From: Lates calcarifer
Taxonomy: Eukaryota > Chordata > Actinopteri > Centropomidae
Length of the DNA stretch: 64,000 nt
Direction: 5' to 3'
Assembly (NCBI RefSeq): GCF_001640805.2
Contig: NC_066852.1
Span: forward strand, 964,861 to 1,028,860
Of the stretch, positions 46,841-58,269 are shown piece by piece; the first letter of the stretch is position 1; each line of letters begins with the position of its first letter. A program made the position numbers and the translations under genes. The notes under the pieces were generated by a model. The model had not been told where the DNA came from. It saw nothing but the letters and a program-made list of their open reading frames with translations, and ran no database searches.

Positions 46841-47429
46841 TGTGCAGTCCTTTCATCAGGTTACAACTGGACTTCACACTTCCAATCCCATCATTCTATT
46901 TTTAGCTGTAGGCTACTTCCTTTTTGCTGCGTTTGAATGCCTCCCTCGTTGTGAGGTTTAAAGGTCTCCAGTCATTACAGCAGCGGCAGTGGTGGCGGGG
47001 GCAAGAGGCAGCGCGGCGTGAGGAGGAAGCAGGACCAGCCAGCTGTCGGGAGTTATCACCATGCTTGAGTGTGCAGACAGACTGGCCAACTGGGACTTCA
47101 TCTGCTCTGCTACACAGGGGCATGATGGCAGCAGGCTATTTCAAGGTGGAGGTTAGCAAAAGGCCACCAACTGGAAAGAGGACTGACAGGCCGGCTGCTG
47201 TTTGAGAGCTGGCATCGATCTGAGCAGGCTGCTCATCTGAAGCTGCTCTGTGCTGCTACAACACCCAGGTCTCACTTCTTCACTGTGCTACTTCCTGTTT
47301 TACTCTGTCTACATAATGTTTGTCTCCTGTAACACCTAATGTAAACCCTGCTTTGATTAGATTAGCCAAATCAGTATCTAAGGACATTGACTGTAAATGT
47401 TTTTTACATTTTCTTAGAGTTCTTTAATG

Positions 47430-47560
47430 TTTTAATGCACTGGATTAAGTTTTACTTGTTTTTAACTCCACTTAATAGTTGCATTTTTCATCTTTACATT
47501 GCATTAAACACTTTGTAACTGATGCTGAACAGTGCACATCATAAAATCTATATACATTTT
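47430..47560 (+). mobile_element. possible decayed LINE 3' tail
   Basis: T-rich DNA then AACACTTTGTAACTGATGCTG and CAGTGCACATCATAAAATC. This parallels the fish LINE ending 'agcactttgtaac...gtgctatataaataaa'. Weak, from remembered consensus. Confidence 0.3.
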
Positions 47561-48460
47561 ATAGCCTGCTTCTGCAGATGTGTTAAAAGCTTGTGTTTAT
47601 TTTCAAATTGTTAGGGTATGTTCAGACAGAACACAAAGCTAATTTATGATTTATGGACGTGGATGGAAGGATGCTAGTGGGCAGGAATAGTTGCTGATTT
47701 TCTTTCAGTTGCAGTTGCATCTTTACAGTAAAGCCAAGCAAGCTGAGCAGCCTGTGCCTCCATCCACCCTGTCACCCTCAACATGTGATTGACTGCCACG
47801 TTAAATCCTCTTTGATCTACGGTCTATCAGAAAAATTGTCATCTTGTCAGCTGTAACCCTCGTATCAGAGCTGCACCCCTGCTCATCTGAAAAATTCACT
47901 CCAAACACACATCAACAACAAAGGGATGAGGAAATTGTCAAAGTATTGCAGCAGGATTGCAGCAAACTTTGCTCTTCAGAGGATTTTTCTTTCTATTCGT
48001 CCATCTCCTGGGTCAGTCTCATCTCTCTGCTTCTTTTCTTCTATCACTTCTTCCATTATCTGTTTTTATCTGTTCTGCTCTTCTGTCTTAAGGTAAGCAG
48101 CACTGCATGGCACTGTAGCCAACTTAGAAAATGAATTGAAAATCAGCTTAATGTACTCCAATTTGATAGTTCCACCTGAGAAAAATCTTATACACTGCAA
48201 CCTTGTGGAAATAATTAATTTCATCATTCTACTTTTATCAAAGAAATGTAAAACTAATAACTTTAAAAACTAAAAACTTTAGCTTCCTCTCATCTTTTTA
48301 TATATATGTAGAAAACCCTGCTTCAAAGTGCCAAACATGGAAAAAATCAGACTACGATCCCGTCACACAACTTCCCTTCAGCTCTGTGTCAAATTAATGC
48401 CATTAACACAGCAGTAATTTGCTTTGACTTTGATCTTGGAGACCACTGGTCTCGTTTTGT

Positions 48461-48475
48461 TGACCTTGACCTTGA
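48461..48475 (-). promoter_or_regulatory. DR0 / extended half-site motif
   Basis: TCAAGGTCAAGGTCA on the minus strand is a DR0 of AGGTCA with the TCA extension. It fits the GCNF (NR6A1) consensus and also contains ERR/NR5A-type TCAAGGTCA sites. Occupancy unknown. Confidence 0.4.
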
Positions 48476-48765
48476 ATGTCTCTTCAAAAGCTGCTCTGGT
48501 AAATAATGTTTCATTAATTGCTGAATAAAATGAGGTTTGCAGGTTGTTTGTGTTGGTACTCGCAGCTGTAATCCTCCCTTTTCCTCCTCTCTCCACCTTT
48601 CCTATTCTTCCTTTGTTTCCTCCACCGCTGCAATTGCTTCTTTCCTCCACTTCCTAATCATCACTGTTGACATTTGCATGCAGGGACTGCGGTGTCTGTT
48701 AGTCATGGGACTTGACTCAACGCAGACATGACGTGCAGGCCAGAATAATGAAACAGTTTCATGGG

Positions 48766-48766
48766 C

Positions 48767-48804
<38 letters not shown>
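48766..48804. repeat. (TG)n-(AG)n compound microsatellite
   Basis: Seven to eight TG units pass directly into about twelve AG units at 48780. Confidence 0.95.
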
Positions 48805-48881
48805 GACAGAAAGTAGGAGGAGGAGAGTTTATTAGTGTGTGTTCATGAATCTACTCTTTGCTCTGGATAGTGCTATCCCAC

Positions 48882-48909
<28 letters not shown>
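48882..48909. repeat. (TG)n microsatellite
   Basis: About fourteen TG units, 80 bases after the compound array. Confidence 0.96.
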
Positions 48910-48912
<3 letters not shown>

Positions 48913-50779
48913 CAGGTTTGCAGACTTCTGCATGAAGTTTTTTTTCCCTCTTAATTGGCAGGTATGAGAAATGTACAGAATTAGTTGTGATGACAATTAA
49001 TCCTGGCAGTGACACAGTGACAACATTCAGTTTCACAGCTGCTGACACATCTCCTGACACCTCATGAAATGAGCATAATGTCATAACATAACATGCCCTG
49101 TGCATAAAAAGTGGGCGGAATTCATTTCCCACCAGGAGGGGATTACATGGAGGAGACACTGACATTGGCTTTGAACTGCTGCAGTGTAAAAAAAAAAGCA
49201 TGTGCAGGGATTAAACACAGAGAGACATGTGACTTTGTCTTTAATTTTAAACTCTGTAGTGTAAAATTGTCATTTTCACCCAGTTTTTCTTCTCTGATCA
49301 TGAAGTTATTTCAACAAGTCTTCAATAGAAATGACAGAATAATTAACTTCTGAAAACAGCCTTCAGTGTGTTCTGATCTGGAGCTCCAAGTGACAAAACC
49401 CTCAGAAAATGTAATATATCCAAACACAAATGACTCAATATGCCTAAAACTCTATTGTTCCAAATAGTTGCCAAATAGTCCTCCTGTGGGTCTGGAGTCA
49501 AAAGCTGATGATTGTGCTTCACTGGGCTAAAGTTGAAAGCTGAAGCGTTTTAACGTGTGGATGAACTGACGATCAGGCAGCGAGTGGCCTCTATAAACTG
49601 AGTCTCATCAGAGCAGGTGTGCAGGTGGGAGGGAGTCAGAATGCTACGCCCACCTGACACACACAAACACAGAGAGAAACAAAGTGGGGACCAACAAGAG
49701 CGGAAACATGGGGAAAAAAAGAGGGAAGAGGAAAAGTAGGTACCTCGATAAGATAATGTTCATCTGACATGCAAAAGACTAAACAAGGAGCCCTTTATGA
49801 GCACTGACATTTTTAAATTCCTATACCAGCGTAAACACACAGCAGACAGATGAGTGACAGGAAACAGAATAATTATATGTTGTGTGTCATATTTTCTCCA
49901 GCCTCCATTCTCCTGCCACTTCACTGTGAACTTAATAGCAGAAATGATATTTACATTATTGCAGAAGTGTCCAATAATGCTATAGTAGATCTATATCAGC
50001 TCTTGATAGGGAATGTAAAGAAAATAACATCAACAGCAAAGGCAGGAAAAACAAGTCATAAACATGAGGTCAAAGCTAGTAAGAAAAGGTCAATACTTTG
50101 CATAGAAACAGGCTGAATAATTAATTTTTAAGAGGTGATTTAAAATCTATATAAATTCCACCATTCTGAGCCCCTAAGGTGAGTCATCATTTAAAAGTGC
50201 TTGAGCAGCCAGGAGCATTAAATGGAGAACAATTTGTCTGACAAAAGTAAACTTGTGTAACTTTGAAGCTTCCATCAGGAACAAAGTGAAAACTCACAAC
50301 GTATCAACCTCAGTCTGTTTAAATCTTTTATTGCTGCTTCAATTCATCTCCATTCAGATTGGACAGATGCCATTGTTGCTGGGACTTTTTTCCTTTTAAT
50401 TTTGACATACTTCAACAACTTCACTTTATGCAGAAGTCCCACAGAATTATTTTCACTGCAGGAACAAAGGGCCTTGGACTGTGAGGGAGAGAACAACTAT
50501 AAAAGAGTTTATTGGTTCATCCTTCATGGATTCACAGCCGTTTAGTGTTTAGTGTTATTTTCCCTCAGTATGTGTGAGGTGATAACATGCTGGTATCCAA
50601 CAGAAGTAAAATAATATGTATCATTATTATTATCCCAAAATATTAACAATCTAGATGAAGATGATAAATTAGGAAATGAAGACGTGTTTTTAATGCGTGA
50701 AAATTCCAAGAGATCAGAAAAGAGAAATAAAGATGGAGAATGACAGATGAAGAGCGATGACTGGGTGGCCATATCAGGT

Positions 50780-50900
50780 ATTATTTTGTCGACCCGGCCG
50801 TCTGAACGAGGCCTTGGCAGTCAGGCTCCATTTATCTGACGCATGTCGAGAATCAGAGAGCCTCTAGGTTTCCCCTCAATTTTATCCTCTCATCTTTCTT
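50780..50900. promoter_or_regulatory. candidate conserved non-coding element
   Basis: A short CpG-rich island (GTCGACCCGGCCGTCTGAACG around 50788-50808 and GACGCATGTCGAG around 50838-50850) in AT-rich DNA. No coding frame of note crosses it. It could be a small enhancer or methylation-free site. Confidence 0.33.
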
Positions 50901-51589
50901 CTCCTTTTCCTTCTATTCGAATCCCCTTGAGCTGTCTGCCAGAAATCAGGAGGAGGAGGTTAAGGAGAGGAAGAGGAAGAGGAAGAAGTTTGGTCTGCTA
51001 TCTCTCATTTCATTCTAAACCCAGGGGAGCAAACAAAAGCAAAGAGGAGGCTAACCAAGTCAAAGAAGAAGTTTTCTTCTGTGAGGAGAAATGAATGGTA
51101 GTCAGAGCAAAGGAGGAACAAAGAGAAGCACAGACAGAGAGAGAAGTGATGAGAGAAGACGAAGACATGCTACCTGTTCTGCCCCTCCCTCCACTGTGAG
51201 GAGGATGAGCTAACATGCACTGCAACAGCATCACTAAGGTTCTCAGTCAGAGTCTGAGAGGTGTCAACACATATCACCAGCATTCATCATTTCCCTCCAT
51301 GTTCGTTTGTAGATAACTGTAACAATACGACGAGTCATTACGCAGGCGGAGAGATAAATCTTTCAACAGATTTCCACACCTTCTCTGCGTCACTCCTGAG
51401 CCAGGCACTGCAGTCATTTAGACTGGATGCTATCTGCATGTAGGAATTTTTAGCAAAGAGCCGAAGAGACAAGTCAGAGGATGTGAGTTATCGTAATGTG
51501 AATTTTAAGCAGAGGTGAAAAAAATAAACAAAAAATAAAGCCCCATGGTGAGAGTTTTCTCTGAGATTTGGTGCAGAAAAAAAAATTCA
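50901..51589. other. purine-rich and mixed non-coding DNA
   Basis: Pyrimidine-rich 50880-50930, then a GAGGAGG/GAGGAAGAGG purine tract (50947-50990), then more A/G-rich DNA to about 51160. The plus frame (50843-51094) is Arg/Gly-rich only because of GAG/AGG repeats. Confidence 0.6.
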
Positions 51590-51910
51590 AAGTTCTGCTG
51601 TTGACCGACCATATCCTCCGCCTGCGCGGGATGTCTCTGCCCTGGGCGAATGTGAGGGAAAAATGCAAGCAGATAAAAACACAAAAAGTTGCAGTGTCTT
51701 TGCATCCCCCTCTCTTTCTCTTCCTGTCGCTTTCTCCTCGCTATCACTCCTCCCCCGCCACCTCAGGGAGGTAAATGACTGTGCTGTGAAGGTAGAGTCG
51801 AGGCTGTTTGACCTTGATAGCAAACCTGCATTCCTAAATAAATATTCAGTGGCTCAGGAGCGATGGCGCGTGCCTTCCCTCCCTCCGATAACAAGTTATG
51901 TATGAGGCAG
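51590..51910. promoter_or_regulatory. candidate conserved non-coding element
   Basis: Complex sequence with several CpGs and a CATTCCTAAATAAATATTC core (51830-51848), and otherwise free of repeats apart from a C/T-rich stretch (51705-51760). Frames overlap on both strands without recognisable products. A reasonable enhancer candidate. Confidence 0.35.
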
Positions 51911-52811
51911 ATGTTTCAGTTTTGGGCCCAGCCAGCACCACTACAGCCCACAGAGGAGAGCTCACAGGAAGCAGTGATGCTGCATTACTTTACAATGGCC
52001 CACAGTAATCATGACTAATCACTGGAAGTCAAATACATCAGGACGTTAATGTTAAAACTAAAACTGGCTGAAAGTAAATTTTTAGATCCATTACTTCCAT
52101 TCATCATTTATGCAAATGTCTAGAAGGCTTTAACCACACACTGAAAGGTTACACAATGTCTGCTGTCGATGCCTTTTGATCTACAAACCACCAAAACCAT
52201 GTTTACTGACTAAACTTACTTTTGATGAATAGTTTAGAGAAGCAGCAGCTGTAGTCTGTGTGGAATAAACAGAAGATCCTGGCTTTGCCAAAATTATATA
52301 CTGGTTAGTTGATTCTGTAAAACTGTGTGAGGGACTGGATTGCTGGTTTGTCTCAAACACTGAAGAAAAAAAAAAACACTAATGAGGAACCTAATTAGCT
52401 GTGCCTTGACATCTCACAGGTGAATAATTAAGAGCGACTCATTTGTTTTCAGGTATCTGCCGATACAAGTTGGAAGCAGCAACACAGAAACAACCAAACC
52501 CCCAAATCCTTTGTCACCTGGAGTAACAACAGGTGAGAGTTTTACAAAGTGACTGCTTATCTGCAGTGGGTCAGCTGTTTTTAAAAAAAATCTATACTTG
52601 TGACTGAAGCGTTAACTCATCAGATAATTAGCCATGAAACTTTCAAAACTTGTTTCTGTGTTTGGGAACAAACTCTCCCGTACTCGTTTCAAGATATTTC
52701 AAATCCACTAAAACCTAAACTCCAGGAAAAACATCCAGAAAAATGGTCAGATCCATCTTGGGCAGTGTCACCTGCACAGTGGGCTCAGAGTGCAGGCTGT
52801 GGTCCAGAGCA

Positions 52812-52825
52812 GCGCCCTCTGCAGG
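52812..52825 (-). promoter_or_regulatory. CTCF-like core motif
   Basis: Reads CCTGCAGAGGGCGC on the minus strand, matching 13 of 14 positions of CCASYAGRGGGCRS (only the third base differs). Orientation is opposite to the motif at 18481-18494, so the two would be convergent. Confidence 0.45.
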
Positions 52826-53145
52826 CTGAGGTGAAACAGGCTCACGGTCGACATATGGAGAAATTATATTTCTGCTAGTTTAAGATGCTCTGAATATGCT
52901 TCTTTATTGTTGCATCCCAATAGAACACCACAGATTTCCCATCAGATTATGGCTGTGTCTGTCTGCAGTGAACCCTATCAAACACAACAGCAGAGCCACA
53001 GTCACACAAACATAAGAAAACCTGAGGACAGGCAGGAGGTGAGGCAAAAACAGACTACAGCAGAATACATTACACCTTCACTCTATATCATTTCACCTGT
53101 AACATAACACACACCTGGGAACGTGTAATTCCTATTTTCAATAAC

Positions 53146-53201
53146 TAGGTAAGGTAAGATGACAGATAAGATAGATTTTAAGCTCCCGGAGGAAATTTAT
53201 C
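53146..53201 (-). mobile_element. 3' tail of a non-LTR retrotransposon (minus strand)
   Basis: On the minus strand: AAATTTCCTCCGGGAGCTTA, then ATCTATCTTATCTGTCATC. This parallels the fish LINE end 'aatttccctccgggatcaataaagtatctatctatc'. Only the terminal ~55 bases remain, with the ATCTATCT-type tandem tail at the 3' end. Confidence 0.6.
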
Positions 53202-53991
53202 ATGAGCACACCAGGCTATTGAATTAATATGAAAATACACAGTGACACATCCCTTATTACTCACTGGCTTACAGGCAGCTATTTTAACATTACCCATCAC
53301 TCAACATACAAATAACAACAAGTTTGTTATAACAGTAACTGCACCCAAAGGAAATGTTTTGCTCTCTGCTTTCTTGAGGCAAACAAGAGGCAGTGATGAG
53401 AGTGTGTTCATCAGGGATCGATGTACACATCACCAGACTGCAGTGATGCAACAGGTAAAGGTAAAGAAAACGTACCACAGTCAGGAAGGAAACCTTCACA
53501 GCAAGCCGCTCGAATGACAGAAACAATTACTGATTGAAATCAGTATGACATGAGTGAAAAGTATAAGAGTGTTCTATCACTCTGCTTTCTTCAACTTTAC
53601 TTCACAACTTAAATCCAACTGCTTCCAGGGAGTCTTGTATACTGGGGACATACTGTGTATACAGACAGACAGTGAACACAGGGAACTGATGAAGAGTAAA
53701 TAAGGTTTAATCCCCTTTTGTTGCTTCAAATGAACAGATGCCATATTGACACTCTTTTAAACCAAACTGTTAAAAAGCAACACATCCAAATGTCTGTCTC
53801 CTCCAATCACTGGCAATTTTATTAAATACCTAGTGGCCATTAATCAGAAGTTATAGAAAGACAATTAGCTGTAGTCGATGTGCTTTTCCACTGTCAGGTC
53901 ATGGCAGATCTGTATTGAAATGGGCTTGACAGCCTCTGTCTTCCTCCGTGAATCAAAAGAGTGAGAATCACTTTAGTCACATCTTAACAGG

Positions 53992-54723
53992 ATGTCTTTT
54001 CTTTCAGTTTCTGATCCCAGTGTCCCCGGCTGCTGTCGATGCTCTTTGATGAGGACCCTGAGTGGTCGCAGCCTGTCTTCACCTCCGTGCTCGCAACGCC
54101 CCACAGCCTTGTCTAATTTGTTTTCTCACCAAGTAATTAAAAATGCAGCGTGGAGGCATGGGCCGATCGATGACACCTGGCAGCGACTGAGGGAAAGGAT
54201 CAGTCCGTTGATCCATCTGTGGACACCTACTGTCCATTTATCTGTCCATCCACACACACACACATCTATTCCCCCATGTATCCATCCACCTTCACCCTCT
54301 GCTGACCTTGGGATGAATGTTTTCTCTCTCTGTGACTGCGTGTGTCTGCACACTTGCGGTGGACATTTTAGACACTGGTCCAGGTCTACATGGACAGTGG
54401 CCCTGCTGTTGCTACTTAGAGCATCAAAACCAATCCTGCTGTGGTGTGTCATCCCACCTGCCCGACGGCTAGAAGCAGCCTGGAAAATATTTATATTTGT
54501 TGTTATCAGTTGGTGGTTTATCTCACTAGCTTTTTGGCCGTTAGTGTTCATAGAGTGCAACAGTACATTAACAATATTATATAATGCAGTCCAACACTTG
54601 ATGATTATGTTGTTCTTTGTGTCTTTTCAAAAGAAATAAGGGAAAGGAAATTTTGTGAATCCACTGTATTGACTTGTGATCCCCTGATGGCTTATGCTAA
54701 CAAGCCTACAAAATAACGTGGTG
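53992..54723. other. non-coding stretch carrying the longest open frame
   Basis: A plus frame of 215 codons (53992-54639) begins just upstream of an acceptor-like TTTTCTTTCAG (about 53997-54007). Its middle is a His/Pro/Ser-rich run from CACACA/CCATCC repeats, and its end is hydrophobic AT-rich DNA. A 144-codon frame lies opposite. I recognise no domain and treat it as chance, though the first ~60 codons (54008-54190) are complex enough to check. Confidence 0.45.
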
Positions 54724-54925
54724 ACACACACACACACACACACACACACAAATCCTTGTACAATCCTCTTTATATAACTGAATGCCTAATCCAGACCTAA
54801 ACCTAAATCAGAGCTAAAACCAAGTCGTAACCCTCAAACTGCCATTTAAACTGGTGGGGTCCAGCATTTTGGTCCCCACAGCCCTGTTGGACCCCACAAG
54901 TGTCGCAAAACAAGCACACACATGC
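54724..54925 (-). mobile_element. (TG)n-linked teleost dispersed repeat, copy 2
   Basis: It starts with a CA array (54724-54751). On the minus strand it reads GTGGGGTCCAACAGGG, GTGGGGACCAAAATGCTGG, then GTTTGAGGGTTACGACT and TTTAGGTTTAGG, parallel to copy 1 at 34088-34270 in inverted orientation. GGGGTCC and GGACCCC segments around the core form a hairpin. Copy 1 is more decayed there. Confidence 0.65.
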
Positions 54926-55899
54926 ACAAACTTTGCTTGGCAAATGTAACCCAAGTTGTCCCAGAAAGAACGGAGATGATAAATGATGCTTGTTCACAAC
55001 AATCTGGTATTTCTACAGGGACGATTTTTGGAACCAAGGGTTCTGCAAATGCCACGTGACGATTCCTATCTGCCACAGGTTTTAAGAGGAGTTTTGAATC
55101 TTGAATCAGAGCAGATGAAGGAGGGGGAGGGGTGAGACTGGTGGATGGTGTGATCAGTCCTCTGTAGCAGAGCCATTGAGATAATCCAGTTAGGGAAGTC
55201 CTGAAGCAGACGTCACCACCTCCAGCTGCTTGGAATATCACAGTCTGCACAGATGGATAGCTACATACATGAGCCACCATATGCTGGCCTGCAGTGTGTG
55301 GGACTGTGCACATGCTGGAGACGTTTGTATGCATATATGTATCTCTGTGTATGTTTATGCACATGTGTGCATCTGTGTCATTAGTGCAATTAGCGGCTCG
55401 TGTGGGAGAACTGGAGGCTTCCGAATGTCCCCTGAGCACAGTGATTACATTTGTGTTGATGAACCAGATGCTGCACATGCAGCTAACTGTTTGTTAAATG
55501 TGAGCTCTGTTAACATGACAGCAAACCTTTAGTGAAACCTTATTAATTCACCTCTAACTCGAGTATCTGCAGATAGAATAATCACTTCTCTGATTATCTC
55601 TGTCTGTACAGAGGTGGCAGAATCATTCTAATTCTAAGCAATGATCAGTTTGTTTTTGTTTCTTTCCTTCTTGTCTTCGTTTCCTGTCTTGGCATGTGGT
55701 CTTTAAAATCAGAAGGACTATTAATATTCATTTTAATGAACATTTTCTGATTAATTTTTCCTCCTTTTGTGCCCAGCATAATTACTACAGCTGCTAGAGG
55801 TTGCTTAACATTAACATGTAACTAGGCCAGTCTCAAAAGTTCATGGTCATCTGTAGCCACTCTGTGTCTTCTCTTCCCATGACCCGACAGCCATCTTCC
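54926..55899. other. non-coding stretch
   Basis: A minus frame of 210 codons (54846-55478) runs out of the dispersed repeat into unique DNA. Part of it comes from CATACA/TGTGCA-rich sequence and no domain is recognisable. An AT-rich TTCATTTTAATGAA palindrome lies near 55728-55741. Confidence 0.5.
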
Positions 55900-56060
55900 T
55901 GGACTTTCAATTAGCAAAGACCATTTCATGGTAATGCTGGCGTGATAAGCAGAGAATGACCAGCCTATATGAGGAATGACACTGCAGACAAATTAAACAG
56001 CGCTGGCTTTCAGATTGAATGGTGGAATGCTTTGAATTATGATGGGCTGTCACCTCTGCA
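55900..56060. promoter_or_regulatory. candidate conserved non-coding element
   Basis: Complex sequence with TTTCATGGTAATGCTGGCG (55923-55941) and GGCGTGATAAGCAG, without simple repeats. Short overlapping frames on both strands have no product. The enhancer reading is by texture only. Confidence 0.35.
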
Positions 56061-56689
56061 GCCACGTAGCCTTTCAGTGACCTCTCCCTTCCCTTTCCTT
56101 TTCTCTCCTCTCTCACTCCATCTCTTGATTTTTCACACTGTGTCTCTTTTCATTGCTGCGTTGTGTCATAGTAAATAATTAAGACATTAATCCCAAGATA
56201 CAGAATTCATTATTATAACCACGAGGACCATGTTGGACTGTTATAAGAAAGTCTAAAACATTCAAACTATATTTTTGAAATGTAAAAAATGTCTTCATTT
56301 AAACACTGCCATCTTCCATGTGTCATGCTCCGCAAAAGCTGGTGAGCACAGTAAGACTGATTTGACTGACACATCTATTGATGATGTAGTTCGTCACTTC
56401 CACCTTGTCTCTGCATCTCAGGTGCACGGTTGCACCATCAGGCCCTTACTTGCAAATCAAATCACATGCTGGTGACATGTTGTGAGAGTTGAGGCAGCAA
56501 GACTCCAGCAGGATGTATAAATTAATCCAGGCAGCAATATTCTTTCAGGACACTCCATGCCTGACAATGGCAGATACTCTCTAAAGAAAATGTAAATTTC
56601 CCTTCTCTTCAGTGGTGCATTGACCTATAATGTCTACTTAAGAAAAGAGGTGTAGTTTTTAGATGCTGCAGATGATGCAGACTCACTTA
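56061..56689. other. non-coding stretch, no gene seen
   Basis: Pyrimidine-rich 56085-56160, then unique DNA. The plus frame at 56275-56475 shows no domain. Confidence 0.6.
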
Positions 56690-56872
56690 TCTCTAGTATG
56701 TGTGTGTGTTGGTATGACAGCGTCTCTAGATCAGACAAAGAAAGAATTTGGAGAATAGTTTATGGTGTCATCTGCAAACATCTGGGAACACTCTGTAACT
56801 GAGAGAGCCTGTGTTGCAGGAACATTGTCAATGTCCTGATCTTTGACCACAAACATGATGCCAGTACTACAG
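56690..56872 (-). mobile_element. non-LTR retrotransposon reverse-transcriptase fragment
   Basis: The minus strand from about 56862 encodes GIMFVVKDQDIDNVP then ECSQMFADDTINYSPN. This fits the LINE RT order 'GPxLFVVYINDI...' followed by the catalytic FADD box. The Tyr/Asn of the usual 'YIND' is lost. After the FADD box an in-frame stop occurs, and matching reading (SDLETLSYQ) resumes in another frame. Only about 60 residues of the ~900-residue polyprotein remain. Confidence 0.6.
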
Positions 56873-57495
56873 TCGATCAAGACAGCTGAGCTTATTTCAC
56901 TGTTGCACTTAAGTTGCACTTGATTTAAATGCCAGGTGTAATTTAAATGTGGGAATGAAGTGAGGAGTAACTCCACACACCGTTAGCATGTTAAGTGTTG
57001 TACTTTTCTTTGATGTGGCTTTTTAAGTGTCTGCATTAGTTTTCATTTTCCAGCAGGGAGAAACCAGGACACCTGTTCTTCACGGACTCAGCTGAGGCAC
57101 ATCAAAGGGTTCCGTATGCACAGAGGAACGTGGACCACCACGACCTCAAAAGATACTAGTGAATCAAATTGTTGTCGAGAAAAGATTTTTCATGAATCCT
57201 TTTGCCCCTGATTTGCTAACTTTCTTGCTCGTATATGAAAGAAATGTTTATCCACAGGGCCTAGATTGCTGGGTTGGAGTAAACACTCAGGATGGTTTGT
57301 CAAAGAAAGTGCAGAACACATCATACAGCACACCACATCACAATGCCACATCACAAACTTTAGCAGTCAGGTTGGGGTGCACAGGCATGACTGCCAGTTG
57401 AGCGTATATCTGCAGTGGGGGTGGTTTCTCCACCTCTGCTGCACAATTTCCTGAAGGAAACCCTGAAATGAAAGGTTTCAAATGAGACCATGATT
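56873..57495. other. non-coding stretch, possibly old retroelement DNA
   Basis: A CACATCACA-type imperfect run lies at about 57316-57358. The frames (57159-57401, 57266-57454) may be decayed retroelement sequence upstream of the 57.5-kb fragment, but I cannot match them. Confidence 0.45.
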
Positions 57496-57608
57496 CTCTG
57501 AGTGAAGAGACTCTCATTACCGCTCACCCAAGAGGGTTCATCATTTCCACTGATGAATAGCAGCACTGATGAAGCCTCTGGGATGAGTGGGTGAAACATA
57601 TTCAAGAC
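57496..57608 (+). mobile_element. 3' fragment of a teleost retroelement
   Basis: GAGTGAAGAGACTCTCATTACC and later CTGATGAAGCCTCTGGGATG with GTGGGTGAAACATATTCAAG follow a phrase I know from many fish transcripts ('actgatgaagcctcttggatgagaggtgaaacgtcttcaag'). That phrase occurs at the 3' end of a retroelement, probably Penelope-like. The copy is diverged; the family assignment is tentative. Confidence 0.5.
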
Positions 57609-58269
57609 AAAAACAGTAAATCCTTATGTTGCCTTTTAGCGAGATCTCAGTCGTGATATGCCCATTGGAGGGTTACAGTGCTGCACACCAGTCACAGTCT
57701 GGGACTGTAGTGACTGATTAGGATCATGATTAATTTGTGATTTCTAACTCTGCTTGAACAGGGGCGACCTCAGTATTACTCTTCATTTCAGTTTTCAGTT
57801 CGCTTTCCAATATCAACAGGTTTTTAAGGAACTAAAATTGATTTAAAGAGTCCTTCATATTATATCTAATATGGAAAAAAGGCATAGCTGTATGGAACTG
57901 TAAAACACTGAACACTGAAAATGTGAATAAATGAATGAAGGTTGAAGATTATAAACCGACATTACAGATGTTTTCAGGCTGAGTGCTTCCTCTTTCCTTT
58001 CTTGAACCACTGGGTCACAAATCTTCCTCTTCAGCATCATGACCTCTACTCATCATCCTCCACACTGTGTTTGTCAATAATTGATTTGACCTTTTGTTTG
58101 AGCAGTTAACCTCAACTATGAGCTCCTATTGAATGTTCATTGACCCTCTAACCAAACACAGTCCTGTGGGAAAAAAACACTGAGTTTTATGAATATTAAT
58201 CTTGAGCATGAGCAGAGCCGTGATCTGCCATCAGCTGGAGGCAGAGTGAACTCCACTGTTTCAGTCCTG
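57609..58269. other. non-coding stretch, no gene seen
   Basis: Unique AT-rich DNA. The minus frame at 57855-58040 has no domain. Confidence 0.6.

Larger units (their letters stand above)
46841..50779. other. non-coding stretch with microsatellites and a possible LINE tail
   Basis: A G+C-richer patch at about 46960-47060 carries GCGGCAGTGGTGGCGGGGGC. There is a possible decayed LINE tail (47430-47560), the nuclear-receptor motif at 48461, and TG/GA arrays near 48766-48909. No gene recognised. Confidence 0.55.
51911..53991. other. non-coding stretch with CTCF-like motif and LINE tail
   Basis: It contains a 12-base A-run (about 52365-52377), the CTCF-like motif at 52812-52825 and a minus-strand LINE tail at 53146-53201. 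Frames at 52600-52878 and 53242-53526 have no domain. Confidence 0.55.

Noticed and set aside
50905..50935. tRNA-like TTCGAATCCCC sequence
   Set aside because: No A box, no cloverleaf arms upstream, and the flank is pyrimidine-rich DNA.
27095..52117. Several perfect octamer ATTTGCAT/ATGCAAAT sites (11312, 27095, 32653, 48672, 52110)
   Set aside because: About two are expected by chance in 64 kb at even composition and more in AT-rich DNA, so five is not striking.
53992..54639. Longest open frame, 215 codons, plus strand
   Set aside because: The centre is His/Pro/Ser-rich from CACACA and CCATCC repeats, a 144-codon frame lies opposite, and no domain is recognisable. An acceptor-like TTTCTTTCAG near its start is not enough.
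54846..55478. 210-codon minus-strand frame
   Set aside because: It runs out of a dispersed repeat and through TGTGCA/CATACA-rich DNA; no domain and no splice context.
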